Below, one piece after another: positions 1 through 7,082 of a stretch of 12,517 nucleotides of DNA (the first letter of the stretch is position 1; the number at the start of each line of letters is the position of its first letter). A program made the translations under genes and the position numbers. Under the pieces are notes generated by a model. That model searched no databases. It was not told the origin of the DNA and was given only the letters and a program-made list of their open reading frames with translations. The stretch covers positions 1 to 12,517 of the forward strand of contig CALAUY010000045.1 of NCBI GenBank assembly GCA_937892015.1. Direction: 5' to 3'. The stretch comes from an uncultured Bacteroidales bacterium (GTDB lineage: Bacteria; Bacteroidota; Bacteroidia; Bacteroidales; Paludibacteraceae).

Positions 1-99
1 CCAGAACTTAATAATTGAAATTGACCTATACGCCTAAATTTATCAATATTGTTGCGATAAATTTAGGCGTATAGGTCAATTTCAATTATTAAGTTCTGG
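1..99. repeat. Perfect 44-bp inverted repeat (long hairpin)
   Basis: Bases 1-44 are the exact reverse complement of bases 56-99, separated by an 11-nt spacer (45-55). The arms are AT-rich and hold no recognisable gene. The left arm begins exactly at the first base of the window, so the palindrome may continue outside it. It could be a transposon or MITE-like palindrome, a cruciform or regulatory site, or an assembly artefact at a contig end. The repeat itself is certain from the sequence; its nature is not. Confidence 0.9.
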
Positions 100-103
100 G
101 TCA

Positions 104-137
104 GTCAAGTAGTACTTATTGATAAGTGCTACTTGAC
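104..137. repeat. 16-bp inverted repeat with 2-nt loop
   Basis: Bases 104-119 pair with 122-137 with a single mismatch (a G-T wobble on one strand), giving a second strong hairpin 4 bp after the long palindrome. No T-run follows on either strand, so it does not look like a standard Rho-independent terminator. Its position next to the 44-bp palindrome suggests both belong to one structured element. Confidence 0.8.
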
Positions 138-272
138 AAGATAGCAGAGCGAAACAGCCCAAACATTGGTTTTTGTGTCCGATAGAATACATCGGACGTG
201 CCCATACTCGATGAGCGTTCAAAAATTCTTAGAATCAGTATGCCAAAGAACACTTGTTTTTCAAATCCGGTG

Positions 273-280
273 CAAAGGTA
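273..280 (-). promoter_or_regulatory. Possible Bacteroidota -7 box pointing left
   Basis: The minus strand reads TACCTTTG followed by CACC, the same core and downstream bases as the box of the LytTR gene in this window. No good -33 TTG element lies 19-21 nt upstream, so this is tentative. It sits just past the stop of the nuclease gene and would transcribe leftward through the hairpins toward base 1. No downstream coding region in the window is convincing. It may serve a gene beyond the left edge or a small structured RNA. Confidence 0.35.
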
Positions 281-328
281 CTGCGTTGTTGTGCAACCTA
301 TTTGCACTACGGATATAAATCGTGCATT

Positions 329-1291
329 TTATGCTTTATCCTCTATTGAAGGAAGGGCAGATTGGACTTCTTCAATCAGTTGCTTGATTTCGTACTCCGC
401 GACACCCATCGGTTGGCTAAAACCACGGAGCGAGAACCGAACCTTTTCATTGCTTTTGTTTGGACAAAGCAGCAGACCGATAGTTGGATTGTCTTGTGGC
501 GTTTTGATATATTCATCAACGGCAGAAATGTAGAAATTTAACTTGCTCACAAACTCAGGTATAAACTCTACTGCTTTTAACTCTATAACAACATATCGGT
601 GCATCTTGAGATGGTACATAAGTAAATCCATCTTATATTCGTCACCATCAACTGTAATGCGGTATTGTCTTCCTACAAATGCGAAGCCACGCCCCATTTC
701 CACAAGAAACTCGACCATATGTTCTGTGAGTTTATCCTCTATCGCATGCTCGTTCTTTAATTCTTGTGTGCCTAAGAACCCAAAACTGTATGGATCTTTG
801 AACGCGTATCGTGCGAAATCAGAATCAACAGGAGGCAACGTACCGGTGAAATTGGTTATCGCTTTGCCTTTTGCATTCTTATATCCCGCAGCTACATTGG
901 CTAACATTACATCTCTGCTCCATCCCTGTGCGGCTGTTTCCATGATATAAAACGCGCGTTCAGGGAGAGTTTTAACCTTAGGCAGTAACGAGATATGATG
1001 ATACCAAGTAATTTGTGCAAGAGGCACTTGCATAAATATCTCACCATCTTTTTCTAATTTGGCAAGTGGCGCTTGCCAAATTGGTGTTTGCGTATTTTCG
1101 GCAAGCGCCACTTGCCAAAATTCGTCCTCTTGTAATTCTGCAAGCGGGACCTGCAAAAATGGGAAATCAGGATATTCTTGTGCAAAACGCTTCATATTAC
1201 GCAGGTTGCGATCTGAATAACCATCGTCATTAGGAAAACGAAGATGCAAGTCGTTAGATAGTTGCATAATGACTTGCGCCCCCCATCCCAA
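329..1291 (-). CDS. YhcG/DUF1016-type PD-(D/E)XK nuclease, N-terminally truncated
   Basis: The product (about 320 residues from the TTG at 1291) matches the YhcG/DUF1016 family of PD-(D/E)XK nuclease-like proteins. Recognisable parts are the GWGAQVI start of the helical region, WYHHISLLPKVK (97-108), GWSRDVM (123-129), KAITNF (143-148), DPYSFGFLG (166-174), FVGRQY (205-210) and the nuclease core with D222, E237 and K239 (IELKA). The catalytic part therefore looks intact. Family members usually have some 40-60 further N-terminal residues of the DUF1016_N domain. Here an in-frame TAG at 1316-1318 and the mtgA stop at 1348 leave no room for them, so the gene seems 5'-truncated and possibly a pseudogene; the TTG start is uncertain. 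Residues 46-93 hold four copies of a (W/L/M)QVPLA repeat. The function of this family is poorly defined; nuclease activity is inferred from motif residues. Confidence 0.85.
   Translation of the reverse strand: MGWGAQVIMQLSNDLHLRFPNDDGYSDRNLRNMKRFAQEYPDFPFLQVPLAELQEDEFWQVALAENTQTPIWQAPLAKLEKDGEIFMQVPLAQITWYHHISLLPKVKTLPERAFYIMETAAQGWSRDVMLANVAAGYKNAKGKAITNFTGTLPPVDSDFARYAFKDPYSFGFLGTQELKNEHAIEDKLTEHMVEFLVEMGRGFAFVGRQYRITVDGDEYKMDLLMYHLKMHRYVVIELKAVEFIPEFVSKLNFYISAVDEYIKTPQDNPTIGLLLCPNKSNEKVRFSLRGFSQPMGVAEYEIKQLIEEVQSALPSIEDKA
1016..1155. repeat. Four in-frame palindromic 17-mers in the nuclease gene
   Basis: Copies lie at 1016-1032, 1061-1077, 1100-1116 and 1139-1155. Each has 6-nt inverted arms (GGCAAG/CTTGCC or TGCAAG/CTTGCA) around a 5-nt centre. 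The copy at 1139 has one arm mismatch. The copy at 1061 extends to about 13 bp per arm with one wobble. Start-to-start distances are 45, 39 and 39 nt, all multiples of three, so the reading frame is kept. On the minus strand they encode LQVPLAE (46-52), WQVALAE (59-65), WQAPLAK (72-78) and MQVPLAQ (87-93). Confidence 0.9.
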
Positions 1292-1347
1292 TTCTTTTTG
1301 TTTGCATTTTAAGGCCTATTTACCCTTTTTTGTTAAAAAAAGACACA

Positions 1348-1974
1348 TTATTCCCACAAATATGCTTCACAAGGAGTATAAAATCGGGGACTTGGAATAA
1401 TGGACGTAAGGCAAGCTGACTGTCGATAATCAAGGCGAAGAGCAGAAGTTCCATAATACGCTTGCGAAGCAGCCTCCACACCAAAGATACCATCCCCCAA
1501 TTCAATCACATTAAGATATACCTCAAGAATGCGTTTCTTTCCCCAAAAGAGTTCGATAAGCATCGTGAAGTATGCCTCAAACAGCTTTCGAGTGTAGGTG
1601 CGAGCAGGAGTGCAGAAGACGTTCTTGGCGGTCTGCTGTGAAATGGTACTTCCACCGGCAACAATACGCCCCATGCGCCTGTTACGATAGAAAGCATCCA
1701 CCATATCGTTATACGAGAAACCGCCATGCTCATAGAAGTGAGAATCTTCTGCATCGATGACCGCACAGATTAGATTCGGAGAGATTTGCTCAATCGGCAC
1801 CCAATCCTGACATAGCATAAGTCGTTCGCCCCTGCTAATGGCATCGGCCTTACGGATAAGCATAAGAGGAGTGAACCTAACAGGAGCAAAGCGATAGATA
1901 ATCACCATCGATATGCTCGATGCGAAGAAAATAGCTGCACACACAGCGCAGAACTTAACGAAGCGCCTTCCCAT
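1348..1974 (-). CDS. mtgA: Monofunctional peptidoglycan glycosyltransferase
   Basis: This is a GT51 transglycosylase that polymerises lipid II into glycan strands on the outer face of the inner membrane, without a transpeptidase domain. Visible features are an N-terminal membrane anchor (about residues 5-27), the EDSHFYEH motif with the catalytic Glu (E76), GGSTISQQ (107-114), KKRILEVYLN (about 146-155) and GIFGVEAASQAYYG. I chose the ATG at 1974 (208 residues) over the TTG at 1983. The protein ends shortly after the IIPSPRFY segment, whereas relatives usually carry about 25-30 more residues, so the C-terminus looks clipped. The gene overlaps the end of the upstream WG-repeat gene by 20 bp, which suggests a shared transcript and translational coupling. 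Confidence 0.92.
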   Translation of the reverse strand: MGRRFVKFCAVCAAIFFASSISMVIIYRFAPVRFTPLMLIRKADAISRGERLMLCQDWVPIEQISPNLICAVIDAEDSHFYEHGGFSYNDMVDAFYRNRRMGRIVAGGSTISQQTAKNVFCTPARTYTRKLFEAYFTMLIELFWGKKRILEVYLNVIELGDGIFGVEAASQAYYGTSALRLDYRQSACLTSIIPSPRFYTPCEAYLWE

Positions 1975-3019
1975 GGTCGTCAATCAAAGTGCCAAAGCGG
2001 TCAGAATACTCTCCAAATGAAGCGAAAAACACATGTTTAGTCTGTGCCTCGATAGAATGAAACAAAGGAGGGGTAAGTACGTGATAGTGCTTATCCATCA
2101 GGCCACGCTTGTTATTGTAGTCCACATAGATATAGCAATCTGTATCCTCGTAGATATCCTTATCGTCTTTATCCTTGCGATGCGTGTTGTAGGACAACTC
2201 CTCAATACGCTTGTAGATAACATGGTAAACCAATTGCCCCTCATAGTCAAAAAGTCGCTGAATGCCGTTATGCTCGGTGGCGATTAGGCCTTCAGACCAA
2301 TCAACCTCAATGGCTTTATAAGCACCCCGCAAGACGGGATGTAAGTCAAAATCATAAACAATACACTCATCCCCTAATTTGGTGTTATAAAGACGCTTGT
2401 TATAATTAGTTTCCACCTTGGAATAGATGGGTTCAAGCACCCAATTTCCAGCGGTGTCAAGTAAGCCGACATGCTCATAATCCACATTTAGGACGAGGGT
2501 GTTGTTATAAAACAAATACTCGTACTGATTACGAGCAGAAAGACCGGTAGCATTAACCTGAGATCCATCGCGGCGGAAGATGAACAGTGAATCATGCCGG
2601 GACATGATACCACGGTCGCAAGCGAACTCCCAAGCCTTGTCGTAATCAAGCGGCGTGATAAGTTGGGCGTTGTTCAGATTGATGAATGCCCGACGATGGT
2701 TTTTGGCAAGAATTGCGATGGTGTCGCCGCGCGTTACATGAAGCCATTCAATGCTGTCCACCAGAATCTCTCCGGTTTCCGGATTATAGATGTGAGCACC
2801 ATGCTTGTAACGCAGGCCATCGCGACCAATTTCCTCTCCGTATAGGCGTTTCTCAATGGCCATAGGGGCAGTTTTGAAACTTCGGCTGAGGGCAAGACAG
2901 ACAGCAATGAGAACGACAGACAAACCAACGAGGATTACTCGTGATGTGATGGAGTGAGCCTTCCAGAAGGCTGCAAAGCCCGTCCAGAGACGGACGAAAA
3001 ATGAAGAAAAACGGTTCAT
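1955..3019 (-). CDS. Membrane-anchored WG-repeat protein
   Basis: A 354-residue protein with a short N-terminal stretch, one transmembrane helix (about 27-46) and a large, probably periplasmic domain. Several degenerate WG (KWG-like) repeats of the form G-x-(I/L)-D-x-x-G-x-(V/L)-x-x-P-x-(Y/F) are visible: about 109-129, 184-202 (clearest, GLLDTAGNWVLEPIY), 252-272, 304-323 and 341-353. Such repeats are thought to form beta-propeller-like or other repeat folds involved in binding; no enzymatic residues can be named. It is the first gene after a Bacteroidota-type promoter and overlaps mtgA, so it may be co-expressed with and assist peptidoglycan synthesis. That role is inferred from context only. 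Confidence 0.75.
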   Translation of the reverse strand: MNRFSSFFVRLWTGFAAFWKAHSITSRVILVGLSVVLIAVCLALSRSFKTAPMAIEKRLYGEEIGRDGLRYKHGAHIYNPETGEILVDSIEWLHVTRGDTIAILAKNHRRAFINLNNAQLITPLDYDKAWEFACDRGIMSRHDSLFIFRRDGSQVNATGLSARNQYEYLFYNNTLVLNVDYEHVGLLDTAGNWVLEPIYSKVETNYNKRLYNTKLGDECIVYDFDLHPVLRGAYKAIEVDWSEGLIATEHNGIQRLFDYEGQLVYHVIYKRIEELSYNTHRKDKDDKDIYEDTDCYIYVDYNNKRGLMDKHYHVLTPPLFHSIEAQTKHVFFASFGEYSDRFGTLIDDHGKALR

Positions 3020-3050
3020 AACTATTACATTAAATTTTTGATTTTTGATG

Positions 3051-3081
3051 CAAAGTTACAAAAAATTCTTCGCGTATGCAA
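3051..3081 (-). promoter_or_regulatory. Promoter of the WG-repeat/mtgA transcript
   Basis: The minus strand has TAACTTTG (3051-3058) as the -7 box and TTGC (3078-3081) as the -33 element with 19 nt between them, matching the Bacteroidota primary sigma pattern. The ATG at 3019 lies 31 nt downstream of the box. Confidence 0.75.
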
Positions 3082-3114
3082 GCGATTCGCGGGCGGATGT
3101 ATGAAATAGAAAAC

Positions 3115-3143
3115 AGCGTGTATGAAGTTCACTCACACACGCT
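3115..3143 (-). terminator. Probable Rho-independent terminator
   Basis: On the minus strand an 11-bp stem (arms 3133-3143 and 3115-3125, one G-U pair) encloses a 7-nt loop and is followed by GTTTTCTATTT. It lies 21 bp after the stop of the glycosidase-like gene and before the next promoter, so it would separate the two leftward transcripts. The T-tract is imperfect. Confidence 0.6.
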
Positions 3144-3164
3144 ATTTCATACAGCGGACAATGG

Positions 3165-4037
3165 TTATTTTGTCCAAACTATGAAGCTGATGTTTTTAAT
3201 CTTGCGAGGATCCCAAAGTCCCATTTTGGTGCCGTTGCCGGCGGCATCCATCGCCCAGCCCATAGCACTGCTACCAACAAGGTAAATAGCATTGGATGTT
3301 CCGATATCCACAAGTGCCTGGGCAAAATCGTGCATTGACTCAATAGACTGCGTTTCGACCACGACAACGTGTCCTTCAAGCTCGCATAATGCGCGGCGAA
3401 TAGCCTTGCTTTTTAATTCGTTCTCCACCAATTTCCCATTATCAACGAGAGGATATTGCCGGAAGAAATCGCCATTAGTTTCAGTGGCTTTTTCGAACAA
3501 CGGAGAGTTATCTGCCACTCCGATGGTCACTTCATCATTCACAATAGCACAAAATCCGCGCTTGCTTAATCCCCAGCAGAGTGGTTTCCCGTGCAAGACA
3601 AACGCGCCGACTATTTTTCCATTGTCTGCACGAACATCTGCTGCTTGGAAAAAGAGAATACTGCGCTCGCAATTGTCAGCAATACTGTAACCAATCTCAA
3701 GATGTGGTTTGCTATTAAGCGGAGCATAAACTCTCAAAGGGATATCATTGATGGTAAAATCCGTTGTGACCGTTCCGACAGTCAGGATGGTATCAATTGA
3801 CGCAAACCAATCAATTAACGGATGGGGCTGAGCAATAGGTTGCTCCTGTTCGAATAAGCTCGGTTCGGCAGGCTTATCAGAAGTTTTCGGCCATTGCCAC
3901 CAAACGATGAGAGCGGTGATAACTATCACAACGATAATAATGGCGATTAGAAGCCATGTGAAAGGTGTTTTGGTCGGCTTTTGATTGCCACCAATAACAC
4001 GGATTTCACTTTCCAATATGTTTTCTTCTTTCATCAT
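3165..4037 (-). CDS. Membrane-anchored phosphodiester glycosidase-like protein
   Basis: A 290-residue protein with a basic-flanked transmembrane helix (about 27-47), a Gln/Pro/Glu-rich linker, then a domain resembling the phosphodiester glycosidase (NAGPA/exopolysaccharide-related) family. Supporting segments are GAFVLHGKP (144-152), the E/TNGDFF signature (186-192) that corresponds to the family's NGGFF, VVVVETQS (224-231) and the stretch NAIYLVGSSAMGW (249-261), which sits where the family has LDGGGSSTM. The GGG is reduced to VG, so activity may be altered or lost. The start overlaps the LytTR stop as ATGA (4034-4037), indicating coupled translation and a functional link with that regulator. 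The family assignment comes from motif reading only; substrate unknown. Confidence 0.6.
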   Translation of the reverse strand: MMKEENILESEIRVIGGNQKPTKTPFTWLLIAIIIVVIVITALIVWWQWPKTSDKPAEPSLFEQEQPIAQPHPLIDWFASIDTILTVGTVTTDFTINDIPLRVYAPLNSKPHLEIGYSIADNCERSILFFQAADVRADNGKIVGAFVLHGKPLCWGLSKRGFCAIVNDEVTIGVADNSPLFEKATETNGDFFRQYPLVDNGKLVENELKSKAIRRALCELEGHVVVVETQSIESMHDFAQALVDIGTSNAIYLVGSSAMGWAMDAAGNGTKMGLWDPRKIKNISFIVWTK

Positions 4038-4399
4038 AGGTTGTCGCCTTCTATCAATTCTTTAAGTGCTTTAAGTGCTTCCTTGCTGGCAGAAAGTGTG
4101 TATCGGTTCTGTTGGTTGTCCACAAGGATGAGTTGCTGCTTTGGCACGTGAATATAATAAACGAAGTTGAGGTTGATAATGAGACTTTTTCCGATACGAA
4201 CAAAGTTCTGACTGAGTTCGGGCAGTTGAGCGGCAATCATGCGCTCGATTTGCCCCAACTGGTATGTGACTAACCGCATTTCTCCGCCCGTTTGGAAGAA
4301 ATTACAATAATTTCCATCGGACGAAATGTACAGGATATGACTTGCTGCTATGCGCAGCAGGTCATTCGATGTCGATATTATCAAATGTTTGTTGGTCAT
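4034..4399 (-). CDS. LytTR-domain DNA-binding regulator without receiver
   Basis: A 121-residue protein made almost entirely of one LytTR domain. Visible are the HILYISSDGNYC strand region (21-32), FVRIGKSLIINLNFVYYI (66-83), equivalent to the family's F-x-R-x-H/G-x-S-x-x-x-N segment, and the C-terminal LSASKEALKALKELI. There is no phospho-receiver or membrane domain. The reading frame is open upstream to 4468, but a good promoter occupies 4416-4446, so the ATG at 4399 is the likely start. The overlap with the next gene suggests that the regulator and the membrane protein act together; possible autoregulation is inference. Confidence 0.88.
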   Translation of the reverse strand: MTNKHLIISTSNDLLRIAASHILYISSDGNYCNFFQTGGEMRLVTYQLGQIERMIAAQLPELSQNFVRIGKSLIINLNFVYYIHVPKQQLILVDNQQNRYTLSASKEALKALKELIEGDNL

Positions 4400-4415
4400 T
4401 ATTGCAATTGCGGTG

Positions 4416-4446
4416 CAAAGGTAGTAATAATTTTTGAATTGTGCAA
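4416..4446 (-). promoter_or_regulatory. Promoter of the LytTR operon
   Basis: On the minus strand TACCTTTG (4416-4423) is preceded by TTGC (4443-4446) with a 19-nt spacer, a close match to the Bacteroidota consensus. The ATG at 4399 is 16 nt beyond the box, implying a very short leader. This decides the LytTR start. Confidence 0.75.
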
Positions 4447-4827
4447 GTATTTGGGCGAAAAAATGCACTTTTCATACGAGAAATGCGCCATTTGGGCGGA
4501 AAAACGGGCGTTTATGCGAGAAAAACAGAAACAAAATTGCGTGAGTGAGAATATCCTGAGTCCGTTTATGTGGCACTATTTTGAGTTCAGCACTCCTTCC
4601 CTCATTAACACCGAAAGTTGCGGGGAGGGCGAAAGGACGTGCCGATTACGAATGGACTCACACATATTTTTATATAGTGGGTGAAAATGCAATCTTGTTG
4701 GTTGAGCCTCGTACTGCGTCAACATATACCAACATATACTTCATTACTTCTTGCATACTTCTTGCTAACAGCTCCGTAAGGTCTAAACATAAAAAATCAC
4801 TCCAAAATGCATTTTTTTGCCAAATTA
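4447..4827. other. Divergent intergenic region with short degenerate repeats
   Basis: No gene is supported here; the open frames are short and one runs over the downstream promoter. Two imperfect units of about 37 nt (from 4450 and 4491) share TTTGGGCG, an A-run and ATRCGAGAAA. Two small tandem repeats follow: AACATATAC twice (4721-4729, 4731-4739) and TACTTCTTGC twice (4745-4754, 4756-4765). These could be regulator sites for the LytTR protein, since LytTR proteins often bind paired direct repeats, but nothing shows this directly. Confidence 0.5.
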
Positions 4828-4859
4828 TTTGCATATTTGAAAAAAATGTTGTAACTTTG
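4828..4859 (+). promoter_or_regulatory. Promoter of the kinase-obgE operon
   Basis: TTTG (4828-4831) and TAACTTTG (4852-4859) are separated by 20 nt, matching the Bacteroidota -33/-7 pattern. The ATG at 4879 is 19 nt after the box, preceded by a T-run and no Shine-Dalgarno sequence. Confidence 0.8.
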
Positions 4860-4878
4860 CACCCAAATTCGTTTTTTT

Positions 4879-6561
4879 ATGGGACAGAGTAAGTTGATTA
4901 CAGTGTTTTGCCGCAACAATGGGCAGTACTACGACGTGCCTCGTGGTCTGACGTTGAAGGAGATTTACGACCGCATACAGCTGTCGCTACCCTACACCTG
5001 TCTGGCATGTGTGGTGAACTACAAGTTGGAGGATCTGGGCTATACGGTGTATAAACCCAAAGACCTTGAGTTTGTGGATGCGTCGAGTGCCACGGGCATG
5101 CGTTGCTATGTGCGCACGCTCTCGATGGTGTTGGCGCGCGCCATCCACGACCTGTACCCCACGGCCGACTTGCGTATAGAACACCCCATCAGCAAGGGCT
5201 ATTACTGCGTCATACAATGGCCGCATGGCGAAGATCGGACGCTGACGAGCACCATGATTGCGGCACTGAAAGCGCGCATGCAGGAGATAGTGGATGCCAA
5301 CGAAGAGATAGTGGTGGAAGAGAAACAGATGGACAAGGTGATTGAGCTGTTCGAGAACCGACTGGATGGTGAGCAAAGGCTCTTCAAGACGCTCAGTAAC
5401 CCGTATATCCGCTATTTTCGGATGGGCGACTACATCGACTACTACGCCGATGCGCTGGCACCGAGCACCGGATACCTGAACATCTTCGATTTAGAGCCGT
5501 ATTTCGACGGGATGTTGCTGCGCATACCCAACCGACGACATCCAGACTGCCTCGAAGATGCTATACCGCAAGACAAGATGTTCGAGATTTTCAGCGAATA
5601 CGTCGGGTGGAACCGGCTCTTAGGGGTCAGCAATATCGGCGAACTGAACGCGCTCTGCCGCACTCCGCGCGCTTTCGAGATGATTAAACTGGCCGAGGCA
5701 CTGCACGAGAAAAAAGTGAGCATCATCGCCGACATGATTACCCATCGCCCGGGCGGACGGCCGAAGTTCATCCTCATCAGCGGTCCCTCGTCGTCCGGCA
5801 AAACCACGTTCTCCAAGCGACTGACCATACAACTGATGGTGAACGGCATACGCCCGGTAGTCATATCCATGGACAACTATTTTGTCAACCGTATCGACAC
5901 GCCGAAAGATAAGAAGGGCGACTACGATTTCGAGGACATCCATGCGCTGGATTTGGACTTGTTCCGCCAGCAACTACAAGACCTCTTGGACGGCAAAGAA
6001 GTGTCGCTGCCGACGTACAATTTCGAGGACGGCAAGCGCTATTTTCTCGGCAATAAACTGAAGATTGAGTCCGACAACATCATTATATTGGAGGGCATCC
6101 ACGCCCTCAATCCCGACCTTATCCCGAACATCCCTCGCCACACCACGTTCCGCATCTATGTATCGGCACTCACCACTATCAATGTGGACAACCACAACTG
6201 GATTCCGACGACTGACACACGCCTCATCCGACGCGTTGTGCGTGATTACCGTTACCGCGGCTACTCGGCCAGAGAAACCATCGCTCGATGCGAGTCGGTG
6301 GTACGCGGCGAGGAGAAGTGGATTTATCCTTTCCAAGAGAATGCCGACGCGATGTTCAACTCGGCTCTGATATTCGAGCTCTCTGTCCTCAAAAGGCACG
6401 CCGAGCCGCTCCTGTCGCAGGTGCCGAAATCGTGCAGTGAGTATTCAGAGGCACATCGACTGCTCAGTCTGCTTGCATACGTCGAACAGATACCCGAAAA
6501 AGAGATTCCGCCCACATCGATGTTGCGTGAGTTCGTCGGCGGCTCTTCGTTCCGTTACTAA
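4879..6561 (+). CDS. Nucleoside (uridine) kinase with N-terminal TGS domain
   Basis: A 560-residue fusion known from Bacteroidota and some Firmicutes. Residues 1 to about 65 resemble a TGS domain. About 70-230 resembles the threonyl-tRNA synthetase second additional domain (for example RIEHPISKGYYC). From about residue 290 there is a uridine kinase/phosphoribulokinase-type P-loop kinase with Walker A GPSSSGKTT (302-310), SMDNYFVNR, DYDFEDIHALD and ILEGIHALNP. The kinase part is expected to phosphorylate uridine or cytidine with a nucleoside triphosphate; the role of the synthetase-like part is unknown and it lacks an aminoacylation core. It is the first gene of the operon, directly behind a strong promoter, with the SPOR gene starting 20 bp after its stop. 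Confidence 0.9.
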   Translation: MGQSKLITVFCRNNGQYYDVPRGLTLKEIYDRIQLSLPYTCLACVVNYKLEDLGYTVYKPKDLEFVDASSATGMRCYVRTLSMVLARAIHDLYPTADLRIEHPISKGYYCVIQWPHGEDRTLTSTMIAALKARMQEIVDANEEIVVEEKQMDKVIELFENRLDGEQRLFKTLSNPYIRYFRMGDYIDYYADALAPSTGYLNIFDLEPYFDGMLLRIPNRRHPDCLEDAIPQDKMFEIFSEYVGWNRLLGVSNIGELNALCRTPRAFEMIKLAEALHEKKVSIIADMITHRPGGRPKFILISGPSSSGKTTFSKRLTIQLMVNGIRPVVISMDNYFVNRIDTPKDKKGDYDFEDIHALDLDLFRQQLQDLLDGKEVSLPTYNFEDGKRYFLGNKLKIESDNIIILEGIHALNPDLIPNIPRHTTFRIYVSALTTINVDNHNWIPTTDTRLIRRVVRDYRYRGYSARETIARCESVVRGEEKWIYPFQENADAMFNSALIFELSVLKRHAEPLLSQVPKSCSEYSEAHRLLSLLAYVEQIPEKEIPPTSMLREFVGGSSFRY

Positions 6562-6581
6562 CCACAAGCACTCTATCCGGC

Positions 6582-7082
6582 ATGAAACATACAATGAAAA
6601 TACGCTTCGTGTTGCTGTTCGTGACGGCCGTCATCACGTCAGCTGTCAGTGCCCAGACGGACACCCTGCCCGCCCAGCCCACACTGCCGCTCTTCGATGA
6701 ACTGGCACCGCAAGTCGTTGTGCATCAGAGTGAGGACATCCGCGCACTGCTCATAAGTCGCACACTCGGCAACGATCGCGCTTTCGAGACGGTCAAGAAC
6801 GGTTACCGCATCCAAGTCTATTCGTCGAACAACCTGAAAATGGCGGCAAAAGAGTCGTCGGACGTTGCGGAGAAAATGCGCGAGATGGATCTTGGGCTGG
6901 AAGTTTATCGCACCTATAGCGCACCCTTCTGGCGCGTACGACTCGGCAATTACCGCACTCAGGCCGATGCCAACGAGGTGATAGAAGAACTGATATCCGT
7001 TATACAAAAACAATACCCCGAACTGCTCGACAAGGGCAGTGTCTATGTGGTTCACGACGAGGAGGTCGTTTTAATGCAATGA
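6582..7082 (+). CDS. Exported SPOR-domain protein
   Basis: A 166-residue protein with a signal peptide (basic MKHTMKIR, hydrophobic core 9-22, likely cleavage after VSA at 24) and a C-terminal SPOR-like domain (about 73-164: GYRIQVYSSNN, FWRVRLGNYRTQADANEVIEEL). SPOR domains bind denuded peptidoglycan glycan strands, often at division sites, so a periplasmic or outer-membrane-side location is likely. The Met at residue 5 is an alternative start. Its stop overlaps the hpt start as ATGA (7079-7082), so the two are translationally coupled although no direct functional link is known. Confidence 0.85.
   Translation: MKHTMKIRFVLLFVTAVITSAVSAQTDTLPAQPTLPLFDELAPQVVVHQSEDIRALLISRTLGNDRAFETVKNGYRIQVYSSNNLKMAAKESSDVAEKMREMDLGLEVYRTYSAPFWRVRLGNYRTQADANEVIEELISVIQKQYPELLDKGSVYVVHDEEVVLMQ

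Noticed and set aside
116..307. 63-residue minus-strand open frame after the nuclease gene
   Set aside because: It overlaps the -7 box and hairpins, resembles no known protein and contains sequence consistent with non-coding DNA.
1320..1505. Possible frameshifted mtgA C-terminus in another frame
   Set aside because: The alternative-frame translation does not resemble the missing MtgA tail, so truncation rather than a frameshift is more likely.
1975..1983. TTG at 1983 as the mtgA start
   Set aside because: An ATG three codons later gives a normal basic N-terminus before the membrane helix and is the more likely start.
4581..4892. 103-residue plus-strand open frame before the kinase gene
   Set aside because: It runs across the kinase promoter and start and its composition matches AT-rich intergenic DNA; no domain is recognisable.
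5974..6399. 141-residue open frame antisense to the kinase gene
   Set aside because: It lies wholly within the conserved kinase domain coding region and matches no family.
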